Source of the DNA: Microvirga lenta
GTDB taxonomy: Bacteria; Pseudomonadota; Alphaproteobacteria; Rhizobiales; Beijerinckiaceae
Assembly: GCF_020532555.1 (NCBI RefSeq)
Contig: NZ_JAJBBR010000012.1
Location: 122,091-186,090 of the forward strand
Direction of reading: 5' to 3'
DNA: 64,000 nucleotides
Position numbers and translations under genes: made by a program. This document shows positions 56,651-63,401 of this stretch, piece after piece; positions within the stretch are counted from its first letter, which is position 1; the number at the start of each line of letters is the position of its first letter. The notes under the pieces are model-generated. The model ran no database searches and was not told the origin of the DNA. It worked only from the letters and a program-made list of their open reading frames with translations.

Positions 56651-57775
56651 ATGGCCGACGTGGCTCTCAGGAACATACGGAAATCCTTCGGCGGGGCGCA
56701 GGTCATCCACGGCGTGAACCTGGAGATCAGGGACGGCGAGTTCGTCGTGTTCGTCGGTCCTTCCGGCTGCGGGAAATCCACGCTCCTGCGGCTCATCGCC
56801 GGGCTCGAGGACATCACCTCGGGCGACCTCTATATCGACGGCGATAGGGTGAACGATCTCGCCCCGGCCAAGCGCAGGATCGCCATGGTGTTCCAGTCCT
56901 ATGCGCTCTACCCGCACATGAACGTCTACGAGAACATGGCCTTCGGCCTCGAACTGGCGAAGGCCTCGAAAGCCGAGATCGACCAGAGGGTGCGCGAGGC
57001 GGCACGGCTTCTCCAGATCGACGAGCTGCTCGACCGCAAGCCCAAGCAGCTCTCGGGCGGACAGCGCCAGCGGGTGGCCATCGGGCGCGCCATCGTGCGC
57101 GATCCCAAGGTCTTCCTGTTCGACGAACCGCTGTCCAATCTCGATGCGGCCCTCAGGGTGCAGACACGCATTGAAATCGCCAAGCTCCACTCCGACACCC
57201 GCGCGACCATGATCTACGTGACCCACGACCAGGTCGAAGCCATGACCCTGGCGGACCGGATCGTGGTGCTGAACAAGGGCCGGATCGAACAGGTGGGCAC
57301 GCCTCTCGAACTCTACCACCGCCCGGCCAATCTCTTCGTTGCCGGCTTCATCGGGTCGCCGCAGATGAACTTCATCCAGTGCGAGGTGGCCGGCGCCGGT
57401 CCGGACGGGGTGCTGGTCCGGCTTCCCCACGGCGGAACCCTGGCCGTGCCGGTTCAGGCGGACGGGCTCCGTCCCGGCGAACCCGTGACCCTGGGCGTGA
57501 GGCCCGACCACGTCCATGTGCGGGAGGGAGGCATCCTCAGGGGCAGGATCGAACTCGTCGAGCAGCTCGGAGAGAACCACCTTCTCTACGTCAATGCCGA
57601 CGGCCTGCGGCTGACGAGCCGCGAGCCCGGCGATTCCCGGCACAGGACCGGGGGTGAGGTCGGCCTCGATTTCTCCGGCGAATCCTGTCACGTCTTCCGG
57701 CCGTCGGGAGAGGCGCTTTCGGCGCTGACCTCAGCAGCGGGCTCCACCGGGACGGCGCGAAGCCGCATCGCCTGA
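56651..57775 (+). CDS. ABC sugar transporter ATP-binding protein (MsmK/UgpC type)
   Basis: A 374-residue ATPase with Walker [11 protein letters not shown]-loop [11 protein letters not shown], signature [13 protein letters not shown], Walker [16 protein letters not shown] and H-loop [16 protein letters not shown]. The last 130 residues form MalK-type TOBE/OB domains ([20 protein letters not shown]). The four-gene set is complete. GGAG precedes the ATG. Confidence 0.92.
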   Translation: MADVALRNIRKSFGGAQVIHGVNLEIRDGEFVVFVGPSGCGKSTLLRLIAGLEDITSGDLYIDGDRVNDLAPAKRRIAMVFQSYALYPHMNVYENMAFGLELAKASKAEIDQRVREAARLLQIDELLDRKPKQLSGGQRQRVAIGRAIVRDPKVFLFDEPLSNLDAALRVQTRIEIAKLHSDTRATMIYVTHDQVEAMTLADRIVVLNKGRIEQVGTPLELYHRPANLFVAGFIGSPQMNFIQCEVAGAGPDGVLVRLPHGGTLAVPVQADGLRPGEPVTLGVRPDHVHVREGGILRGRIELVEQLGENHLLYVNADGLRLTSREPGDSRHRTGGEVGLDFSGESCHVFRPSGEALSALTSAAGSTGTARSRIA

Positions 57776-57841
57776 CCTCTCCGTGGACGACTTGCCGCCG
57801 GACATCCTGTATGGTGGCGCGACGGGACGAGGAGACGGTTC

Positions 57842-58405
57842 GTGACGAACAGAGACGAAGAACTGCTCGCTCTTTTCGGGAGCCTTGGCCCGCGGGCACG
57901 CCTGCTCGGGATCGACCTCGGCACCAAGACCATCGGCCTTGCCCTGTCGGACGTGGAGCGGCGCATCGCGACGCCGCTGGAGACGATCAAGCGCGTCAAG
58001 TTCACGCCGGACGTGGAACGCATAAAGGCGCTCATCGACCGCTACGACGTGGGAGGGCTCGTATTCGGCCTGCCCCTCAACATGGACGGCACGGAAGGGC
58101 CCCGCTCCCAGGCGACGCGCGCCTTCGTGCGCAACCTCAAACCGCTCGTTCCCCTCCCGATCCTGTTCTGGGACGAGCGCATGTCCACCATGGTGGTGAC
58201 CCGCACGCTTCTCGACGCGGATGCTTCCCGCGCCAAGCGGGCCGACGCGGTGGACAAGATGGCGGCTGCCTACATCCTGCAGGGCGCCCTCGACCGCTAC
58301 GACCGCATCGCGGCCGATGCGGAGGCCGCCGAGGACGAGGCCGAGATGCGCGCCAGCCTGGACATGGATACGCCGCCCGAAGGCGGCGCTCTCGACGACG
58401 AGTAA
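57842..58405 (+). CDS. ruvX: RuvX/YqgF, Holliday-junction-type nuclease for pre-16S rRNA
   Basis: A 187-residue YqgF-family nuclease thought to process the 5' end of 16S rRNA precursor and perhaps DNA junctions. RNase H-like motifs are [40 protein letters not shown], and [20 protein letters not shown], then [19 protein letters not shown]. Starts at a GTG with GAGGAGA before it. In many relatives it adjoins gatCAB; here an ABC transporter operon lies between it and UPF0173. Confidence 0.95.
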   Translation: MTNRDEELLALFGSLGPRARLLGIDLGTKTIGLALSDVERRIATPLETIKRVKFTPDVERIKALIDRYDVGGLVFGLPLNMDGTEGPRSQATRAFVRNLKPLVPLPILFWDERMSTMVVTRTLLDADASRAKRADAVDKMAAAYILQGALDRYDRIAADAEAAEDEAEMRASLDMDTPPEGGALDDE

Positions 58406-58408
58406 GGA

Positions 58409-58846
58409 TCAGAACCCGTTGGCGCGGTTCCAGGCGCGGGACTGTTCCTTGTAGACTTCCTTCTGGGCGCGCCGGTAGTCCTTCATGTAATCCTTGGCGG
58501 CTTCCTTGTTGTAGATGACCGCCTCGCCCGGACGGCCCCTGCGGTCCGGAGGCGTGGGAACCGTGTAGCCCGGTCCCATCGGCCGGCCATAGCGGCGCGG
58601 CGGCGGGTCGTAATAGGGGCGCGGCGGAGGATCGTAGTACGCCCGCGGCGGCGGGTCGTAATAGTACCGGCGCGGCGGCGGATCGTAGAAGACCGGCGGC
58701 GGATCGTCGTAATAATAGAACTGGACCGTCTGCACGGAGGACTGGGCCTCCGCCGTCACGACGGGCATGGGCGCAGCCTGCGCCCCGACGGCGCCGAGGG
58801 CGAGGCCGCCCGCCACAGCACCGAGAACCCACCTTCCGAAACTCAT
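58409..58846 (-). CDS. Exported Tyr/Pro-rich repeat protein
   Basis: A 145-residue protein with signal peptide MSFGRWVLGAVAGGLALGAV, cleaved near AQA. The middle is a run of short repeats built on DPPPRxYY (YYYDDPPPVF, DPPPRRYYYDPPPRAYYDPP). The tail is basic and helical: YNKEAAKDYMKDYRRAQKEV. Similar Pro/Tyr-rich envelope proteins exist in rhizobial genomes without a clear role. GGGAGATGAG precedes the ATG. It converges tightly with ruvX (three bases). Confidence 0.8.
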   Translation of the reverse strand: MSFGRWVLGAVAGGLALGAVGAQAAPMPVVTAEAQSSVQTVQFYYYDDPPPVFYDPPPRRYYYDPPPRAYYDPPPRPYYDPPPRRYGRPMGPGYTVPTPPDRRGRPGEAVIYNKEAAKDYMKDYRRAQKEVYKEQSRAWNRANGF

Positions 58847-59130
58847 GTCTCATCTCCCGCCCGGTCACCCCACGACGCCGGACCATGATGCCATCATGCT
58901 ACGCTCTAGTTGAACAAGATATGAACTGCAAAGCCCTTCGGCGGACATGCCTGGAATTCGCATCCGTCGAGATTCCGCGACAGCCGGCAAAACTGGTGAC
59001 CAAAAATGAGCTCCATGGGGTTGACGCACCCCGAAAAGCGGCCTATCTCACCGCCACTCGCGAACGTTCAGCGCCGCTTGGCCGGATCGACGGTTTTCTC
59101 CGGAAAAACAAGCGGTTCCAGGAAGTTCGT

Positions 59131-59204
59131 TGGGGGATAGTTTAATGGTAGAACAGCGGACTCTGACTCCGTTAGTCTTGGTTCGAATCCAGGTCCCCCA
59201 GCCA
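59131..59204 (+). tRNA. tRNA-Gln (anticodon CUG)
   Basis: A 74-base cloverleaf including encoded CCA. Acceptor stem TGGGGGA pairs with TCCCCCA, the D arm is AGTTTAATGGTAGAAC, the anticodon loop is CTCTGAC with CTG in the middle between GCGGA and TCCGT, and the T arm is TTGGTTCGAATCCAG. G73 fits glutamine. It is orphaned between protein genes. Confidence 0.96.
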
Positions 59205-59224
59205 CTCCTCTTCCAAGTTTTCTA

Positions 59225-59261
59225 GCACGATCACCTCGCCCTCTCCGGAGGGTGATTGTGC
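59225..59261 (+). terminator. Hairpin after tRNA-Gln
   Basis: GCACGATCA pairs with TGATTGTGC (one wobble) and CCCTC pairs with GAGGG inside it, giving a two-part stem starting 20 bases beyond the tRNA. There is no strong U-tract after it. It may end the tRNA transcript. Confidence 0.5.
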
Positions 59262-59373
59262 ACGCCTCCCCGAAGGCTGAACAGAAGAACGGCGAGAGGC
59301 CTGTCGGTCTTCCCGCCGTCATGATTCCGTTTCCGGGTCTGGCCGCCCATGAATGGGCCCCGGGCGCTTCAGG

Positions 59374-59628
59374 CTAGTCGGTGAACATCACGCCGTACTC
59401 CCTGCCGTTGGCCCAGATCAGCCGGGCGCTGGCACGCATCCCCTCTTCGGGGATCTGCAGCTCGAATTCCAGCGGGATCTCGACAGGTTGGGTAAACCCG
59501 AGCCGCGCTCCGGATGCGGAGATGTCCGACAGGCTGCATTCAGCGAATGCGATCCCCCACCTGTCGACGATTTCGCCCTTCAAATGCGTAGCGAAGCGCT
59601 CGCTCTCGCGTCGGTCATGCTCTGTCAT
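59374..59628 (-). CDS. PilZ-domain protein
   Basis: An 84-residue PilZ-like domain. RRESERFATHLKGEIVD carries the RxxxR c-di-GMP-type motif and CSLSDISASGARLGF the matching D/NxSxxG. These residues bind cyclic di-GMP in other members. GGGGGG lies before the ATG at 59628. A perfect GCCCAT/ATGGGC hairpin (59345-59358) follows the stop and may terminate it. No c-di-GMP enzyme is near. Confidence 0.88.
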   Translation of the reverse strand: MTEHDRRESERFATHLKGEIVDRWGIAFAECSLSDISASGARLGFTQPVEIPLEFELQIPEEGMRASARLIWANGREYGVMFTD

Positions 59629-59747
59629 GGTTCCCCCCTTCCAATGCTCATGGAATAGGAGGGGATGCTGACGCCAAGCTGTCGCAGCCGTTCGGCGGCC
59701 CGAGAAAATGGCCCGGCGGCGCTCCAGGGTCGTCCGATTGACGGGCC

Positions 59748-59843
59748 TCAGAAGTACTTCGACTTGCGGCCGTCCGCGTAGACCACGAAACCGACGACAG
59801 CCACGGCTGCAAGGACGACGGTCGTCACGATGAACTCGATCAT
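59748..59843 (-). CDS. Very small single-helix membrane protein (31 residues)
   Basis: A 32-codon frame: MIEFIVTTVVLAAVAVVGFV forms the helix, then VYADGRKSKYF. GGAGAT precedes the ATG by seven bases. Short Glu head, hydrophobic core and a Lys/Arg tail resemble other small bacterial membrane proteins. It lies alone between PilZ and the next divergent gene. Evidence is ribosome binding site and topology; no family is recognised. Confidence 0.6.
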   Translation of the reverse strand: MIEFIVTTVVLAAVAVVGFVVYADGRKSKYF

Positions 59844-60056
59844 CGGGCATCTCCGAAAAATGTGATTCGACAGGCCCACTCCTGCCAGCCCATTGGGATT
59901 GGGGCAACCTTCTTTTCGGTCTTGCTCCGTCGCCGGAGCGAGATATGCACTGCGGCTCCTACCCCGGCACCATCGCCGCCCCTAGGTTCAGAAAGGTACC
60001 TGTCGAGCCAAGCCTTCGAATCGGGAGGAGAGGCCCGTTGCACCGAGGAAACCATC

Positions 60057-60359
60057 TTGAGTGATCGTGTCGAATATTGGTGGATCAGCTACAGCACCGA
60101 GACGCAGCCGGCCGAGGTGACCTTCCGGGGCGGCATTCCCGTCCATGCGCGTCTGATCGGGACGCGCGATCTCGTCGCGGCGGCGTCGATCGAGCTGCTG
60201 GACCGCCTTCCCGCGGCCCCGAAACCCGTCTTCGAGAGAGCCGCGGCACCCGCACCACCCGCGCCGAAGGAACCGACGAGCCCCATGTGGCTGATCGGCA
60301 TCATCGTGCTGACGCTTCTCTACTGGTTCTCGGGCCAGATCTTCGACGCCATCAAATAG
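60057..60359 (+). CDS. Single-helix protein with N-terminal WWI motif, TTG start
   Basis: A 100-residue protein starting at a TTG (60057) with GAGGA eight bases upstream: LSDRVEYWWISYSTETQPAE, VTFRGGIPVHARLIGTRDLV, then a Pro/Ala linker and a C-terminal helix SPMWLIGIIVLTLLYWFSGQ. It is tail-anchored. The frame is also open from 59862, but the upstream part looks non-coding. I do not recognise the family. Confidence 0.7.
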   Translation: MSDRVEYWWISYSTETQPAEVTFRGGIPVHARLIGTRDLVAAASIELLDRLPAAPKPVFERAAAPAPPAPKEPTSPMWLIGIIVLTLLYWFSGQIFDAIK

Positions 60360-60402
60360 TGCGGAATCGACTCGTTAACGCGACTCGTGGCATCAGACGG
60401 CC

Positions 60403-60678
60403 ATGTCCAATCCCCCCTATTCCCGCGCCACCACCGCCATATCCGAGATCACAGGTCAGCCTGTCAGCACCTGGTCGGAGGAATGGCAGCACGAATGCGA
60501 GGCCCGCACCGTTCTCGCCATGTCGAAGGCCGAGCGGGACGCTTTCTTCAACGGCTCCACCGACGAGGATGGGAAGCGCAAGGAGCGCGGCATCATCGCC
60601 ATTCGAGGTCAGAAGGCTGCGGAAACCCTCAGGGGAAACATGGAACGGCTCATGGCCGCCCGCACGAGAAAGCCGTAG
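60403..60678 (+). CDS. Small soluble protein of unknown function
   Basis: A 91-residue polar protein: SEEWQHECEARTVLAMSKAE, RDAFFNGSTDEDGKRKERGI, then IAIRGQKAAETLRGNMERLM. It is mostly helical and may bind or sense something in the cytoplasm; nothing more can be said. The ribosome binding site is weak. It ends 58 bases before a strong hairpin. Confidence 0.7.
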   Translation: MSNPPYSRATTAISEITGQPVSTWSEEWQHECEARTVLAMSKAERDAFFNGSTDEDGKRKERGIIAIRGQKAAETLRGNMERLMAARTRKP

Positions 60679-60735
60679 GCGCGACCATCGGCGGGCCTCC
60701 GCCGACGGCCGGCCGAGCCGGGCCTCCCATTAGGC

Positions 60736-60775
60736 GTGCACGATCATCGGCGCATGAGCGCCGATGATCGTGCAC
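60736..60775. terminator. Perfect 18-bp hairpin
   Basis: GTGCACGATCATCGGCGC, four bases, GCGCCGATGATCGTGCAC: a perfect 18-bp stem. It lies in the gap between convergent small genes (60403 and 60809). No poly-U tract follows, so it may be a terminator, a protein-binding dyad or a mobile remnant. Confidence 0.6.
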
Positions 60776-60808
60776 ATTCCTGGGATGTCGCGATGCGGAG
60801 GGCGGCCG

Positions 60809-61018
60809 CTATACCCGGTTGCGGCGACGTGAGAAGTACCAGATCACGGCGATGACGATGATCACCAGCAGGATGATCCACCAGTAATCCGCGATGCCTC
60901 CGGTTGCCGTAGCTTCGGGGGCCACGGGAGCTGTCTCCGGGGCGGGTGCCGGGACCTGCGCCATCGCAGACGACACAGCCAGAAAGAGGAAGCTGACGAA
61001 TGCTGCGAGCTTGCTCAT
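60809..61018 (-). CDS. Small exported/membrane protein under an EcfG-type promoter
   Basis: A 69-residue protein: signal peptide MSKLAAFVSFLFLAVSSAMA, then a Pro/Ala/Glu linker (QVPAPAPETAPVAPEATATG) and a C-terminal helix DYWWIILLVIIVIAVIWYFS followed by RRRNRV. If the signal is cleaved the helix is the only anchor. An exact GGAAC-N16-CGTT lies upstream, implying general-stress control. Confidence 0.8.
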   Translation of the reverse strand: MSKLAAFVSFLFLAVSSAMAQVPAPAPETAPVAPEATATGGIADYWWIILLVIIVIAVIWYFSRRRNRV

Positions 61019-61065
61019 GCACTTTCTCCATTGCGCCTGCGAACCGCCAAGTTCGCCGCTGGGTG

Positions 61066-61090
61066 AACGCTCCCTGAAGGAGGATGTTCC
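61066..61090 (-). promoter_or_regulatory. EcfG-type general stress promoter
   Basis: On the minus strand, GGAAC (61090-61086), 16 bases, then CGTT (61069-61066): an exact match to the consensus of the alphaproteobacterial stress sigma factor EcfG. The expected transcription start is near 61058, 40 bases before the ATG at 61018. The upstream gene's stop is at 61118, so the promoter is in a 99-base gap. Confidence 0.75.
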
Positions 61091-61117
61091 TTCCGCAGGA
61101 GCGGATAACGGTGCCCG

Positions 61118-61372
61118 CTAGGACTCGGCCGGTGCTTCGGAGAGATCCTCGACCACCAGGGAGAGCGCAACCCGCAGCACCGGCTGCCCTGCTTCCGTCC
61201 TCACGCTGACGATGAAGACACGCTGATCGCCTTCAGGGAGATGGTCGCTCGCCATGTCCGGCAGGGCTCTCCGAGCTTCCCGCCTCGCGGCCTCGAGACC
61301 GTCGAGCTCCAGCCCCTCTTCGTCGCGGAAGAAGCGCTCGCCGTCGTAGGTGTCAAAGAAATAGCGTGGCAC
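61118..61372 (-). CDS. DUF6894-like small protein
   Basis: An 84-residue protein beginning MPRYFFDTYDGERFFRDEEG, then LELDGLEAARREARRALPDM and VRTEAGQPVLRVALSLVVED, the DUF6894-type pattern found in many copies in Methylobacteriaceae and rhizobia. Function unknown. It begins 24 bases after the BON-protein stop and is probably in the same transcript. Confidence 0.85.
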   Translation of the reverse strand: MPRYFFDTYDGERFFRDEEGLELDGLEAARREARRALPDMASDHLPEGDQRVFIVSVRTEAGQPVLRVALSLVVEDLSEAPAES

Positions 61373-61396
61373 GGCCGCTCCTGCTTCTGGCGGCGC

Positions 61397-62122
61397 TCAG
61401 CGAAGAGCGCTCCCTTCCGGACGGACCCGCAGATTGTTCTGCACATGGGCGACCCCGGAGACGGATTCGGCAATGTCTTCCGCGCGACGCTTGTCGAGGC
61501 GGCTGTGGACCATACCGGACAACGTCACTTCCTGGTCTCGCACGAGCACCTCGATGTCGGATGCATCGAGATAGGGGTCGTCCGTCAGCCGCTGATTCAC
61601 GTCGTCCTGGATCCGCTCGTCCGACCGGCGGTAGTTGCGCGGACCGCGTCCGCGATGGTGCCGCTCGGAGGCATCCGGCTCCAGGCCCACGGCCCCTGCC
61701 AGGTTCTCGTAGAAGTTCTCCGAAGCCCGGAGGAGCCCTCGCCCGGCCCGGCGGTCCTGCTCCCATTGGTCATGGATGGAGCGAGCATGGTGGCGCGACG
61801 GGCGCTGCCGGTAATGTTCGTCCCGCCTCCACCGATCGTCGGACCGCATCCGGTCCTCGTATCCGGGGGCTCTTTCGGAGCGATAGAGCGGCTCGTCGGA
61901 CAGCGCGCCGGTTCCACCCCGGGCAAAACCCTCCTCGACGTAGTAGTCGGCCGCCACCCGCGGCGCCCAGAAACTGGGACTGTCGTCCCTGTCGGCGGAC
62001 CTCGCATAGGCAGGACGCCTCTCCAGATAAGCTCCCTGTTCGGCGCGGTACTCGTTGCGGAGATACTCGTCCACTTCGTCCGGGGTCCCATATCCCCTAC
62101 CGGCACGATCCCAAGCCGCCAT
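61397..62122 (-). CDS. BON-domain protein
   Basis: A 241-residue protein with a long Arg/Tyr/Asp-rich N-terminal region (RNEYRAEQGAYLERRPAYAR) and a C-terminal BON domain from about 160: DDVNQRLTDDPYLDASDIEV, VRDQEVTLSGMVHSRLDKRR, AEDIAESVSGVAHVQNNLRV. BON domains bind membranes or other envelope parts and are linked with osmotic or envelope stress. No signal peptide is seen. It is followed by the DUF6894 gene. Confidence 0.87.
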   Translation of the reverse strand: MAAWDRAGRGYGTPDEVDEYLRNEYRAEQGAYLERRPAYARSADRDDSPSFWAPRVAADYYVEEGFARGGTGALSDEPLYRSERAPGYEDRMRSDDRWRRDEHYRQRPSRHHARSIHDQWEQDRRAGRGLLRASENFYENLAGAVGLEPDASERHHRGRGPRNYRRSDERIQDDVNQRLTDDPYLDASDIEVLVRDQEVTLSGMVHSRLDKRRAEDIAESVSGVAHVQNNLRVRPEGSALR

Positions 62123-62379
62123 CAGTCTGCCCTTTCGTTATCTCGAGCGATTTCCAACGGATGAACCTCCCCCTCCCCGTCAGGTTCCATCCGCCCCTCG
62201 GACCGCGGCCGTTACGGGCCTGCCGATTGTACGCCACCGAACCGAGACTCTGCCCTAGCCGCGCAACCCATCCACGGCAGGGTGATTGATCCGTAGCCAG
62301 CAGGCACTGCCGGAGCCCGTCGAGACCTGTGCGAGCGGCCCGGCTTTCGGTGTTCCGGCGCGAACAGAGGTTAGGGATA

Positions 62380-62868
62380 ATGTCGAACGAGCGTATGGGC
62401 CGGAAATCCCCGATGCGGCTCCTCGCAGGAGTGGGGTTTTTGCTGACGGGTCTGGCGGCGACCGCCACGGAGGTTTCGGCCCAGACACCGAGCCCTCCCG
62501 TCGTGAGCGGCGAAGTCGCCACGCCGGTGGAGATCACGATGAACTACGTCAACGGCGATGTGCAATGCGGCCCGCCCCGCGCACGCCTGCCCGCACGGGA
62601 CCCTCTCGAATTGCGGGTCATCAACCGCGCAGATCGGATCATCACGTTCGCGGCTCCCAAGTTCTTCGCCGCGACGCAGCACATCGAATCGGCCGGCTTT
62701 GTCGTCGATCTGGTGAAGGGCGGCTTTACCGTTGCGCCACAGAGCACGGCGAGAGTCCTCCTGCGAACACCGGCTCCGGGGGAGTATTACTTCTCGTGTT
62801 TCGAGGCGGAGGAGATACCCGATCCCCAGTCGAGCGGTTTTCTCATCGTCGTTCCCGCTGCCCGATAG
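62380..62868 (+). CDS. Exported cupredoxin-like protein
   Basis: A 162-residue exported protein: signal MGRKSPMRLLAGVGFLLTGL ending near VSAQ, then a single beta-sandwich-like domain: MNYVNGDVQCGPPRARLPAR, DPLELRVINRADRIITFAAP, VKGGFTVAPQSTARVLLRTP and APGEYYFSCFEAEE. The end resembles the Cys loop of cupredoxins, but I see few histidines (one, in TQHIES), so copper binding is doubtful. AGGGAT precedes the ATG at 62380. Confidence 0.75.
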   Translation: MSNERMGRKSPMRLLAGVGFLLTGLAATATEVSAQTPSPPVVSGEVATPVEITMNYVNGDVQCGPPRARLPARDPLELRVINRADRIITFAAPKFFAATQHIESAGFVVDLVKGGFTVAPQSTARVLLRTPAPGEYYFSCFEAEEIPDPQSSGFLIVVPAAR

Positions 62869-62978
62869 ACCATGTCCCGACCCGCACGGAAACAGCCAGG
62901 CTCGAACCTGACCCCCATGCAGACCGTTTGCTGCAAGAGAGCTTTGCCGCAATCGAACCGGCAAAGATGAGGCTTATG

Positions 62979-63266
62979 ATGAAGGCTGCACTCTTCCTTT
63001 CGCTGGCCCTTGCTGCCGGCACGATCACTTCCAGCGCACACGCGCAAGTGTTGACCCAGCCGGAAAGCGCCCAGCTGCCGCGCGCCACCGTTCGGATCCC
63101 CACTCAGGGACTGGGCTATTCCGTGCTTCACGAAGGCGGAGGCATACCGTCCAGACCCAATCGGGTTCACGTGACGTGCCGGGTGGACGAGTCCTTCGCG
63201 AGAACCTACTGCCCGACCCCTCGGTACGACGCCTACTGCCCGAACGCGACGATCGTCTGCCGCTGA
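62979..63266 (+). CDS. Small exported cysteine-containing protein
   Basis: A 95-residue protein with signal MKAALFLSLALAAGTITSSA cleaved near AHA. The mature part reads RATVRIPTQGLGYSVLHEGG and ends with four cysteines (VTCRVDESFARTYC, YCPNATIVC), likely two disulfides. Start is 62979 (AGG six bases upstream); 62976 and 62967 are other in-frame ATGs. A much longer open frame above it is not coding. Family not recognised. Confidence 0.72.
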   Translation: MKAALFLSLALAAGTITSSAHAQVLTQPESAQLPRATVRIPTQGLGYSVLHEGGGIPSRPNRVHVTCRVDESFARTYCPTPRYDAYCPNATIVCR

Positions 63267-63352
63267 GGAAGTCCGCATCAAGCGGCAAAGCGTTGCGTAC
63301 AGACGCAGCGCTTTGTCGTGTCTCGACGGGAACTGCGCTCCAGAAACGAAAG

Positions 63353-63382
63353 ATCCCGCCGGGAGCAAGCTCCCGGCGGGAT
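63353..63382 (-). terminator. Rho-independent terminator
   Basis: ATCCCGCCGGGAGC pairs with GCTCCCGGCGGGAT in a 14-bp stem with a minimal loop, and CTTTCGTTTC follows on the minus strand. It lies 19 bases after the stop of the partial gene to its right. Confidence 0.85.
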
Positions 63383-63401
63383 GAGTTTTCAAAGAACTTC
63401 G

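Noticed and set aside
58885..59145. 86-codon frame ending inside tRNA-Gln
   Set aside because: It overlaps the tRNA 5' part, has no good ribosome binding site and no domain; the gap more likely holds the tRNA promoter.
62286..63266. Single 326-residue protein across the cupredoxin-like gene
   Set aside because: Its first two thirds are a wrong-frame reading of the 62380-62868 gene; only the last 95 residues, with their own signal peptide, look real.
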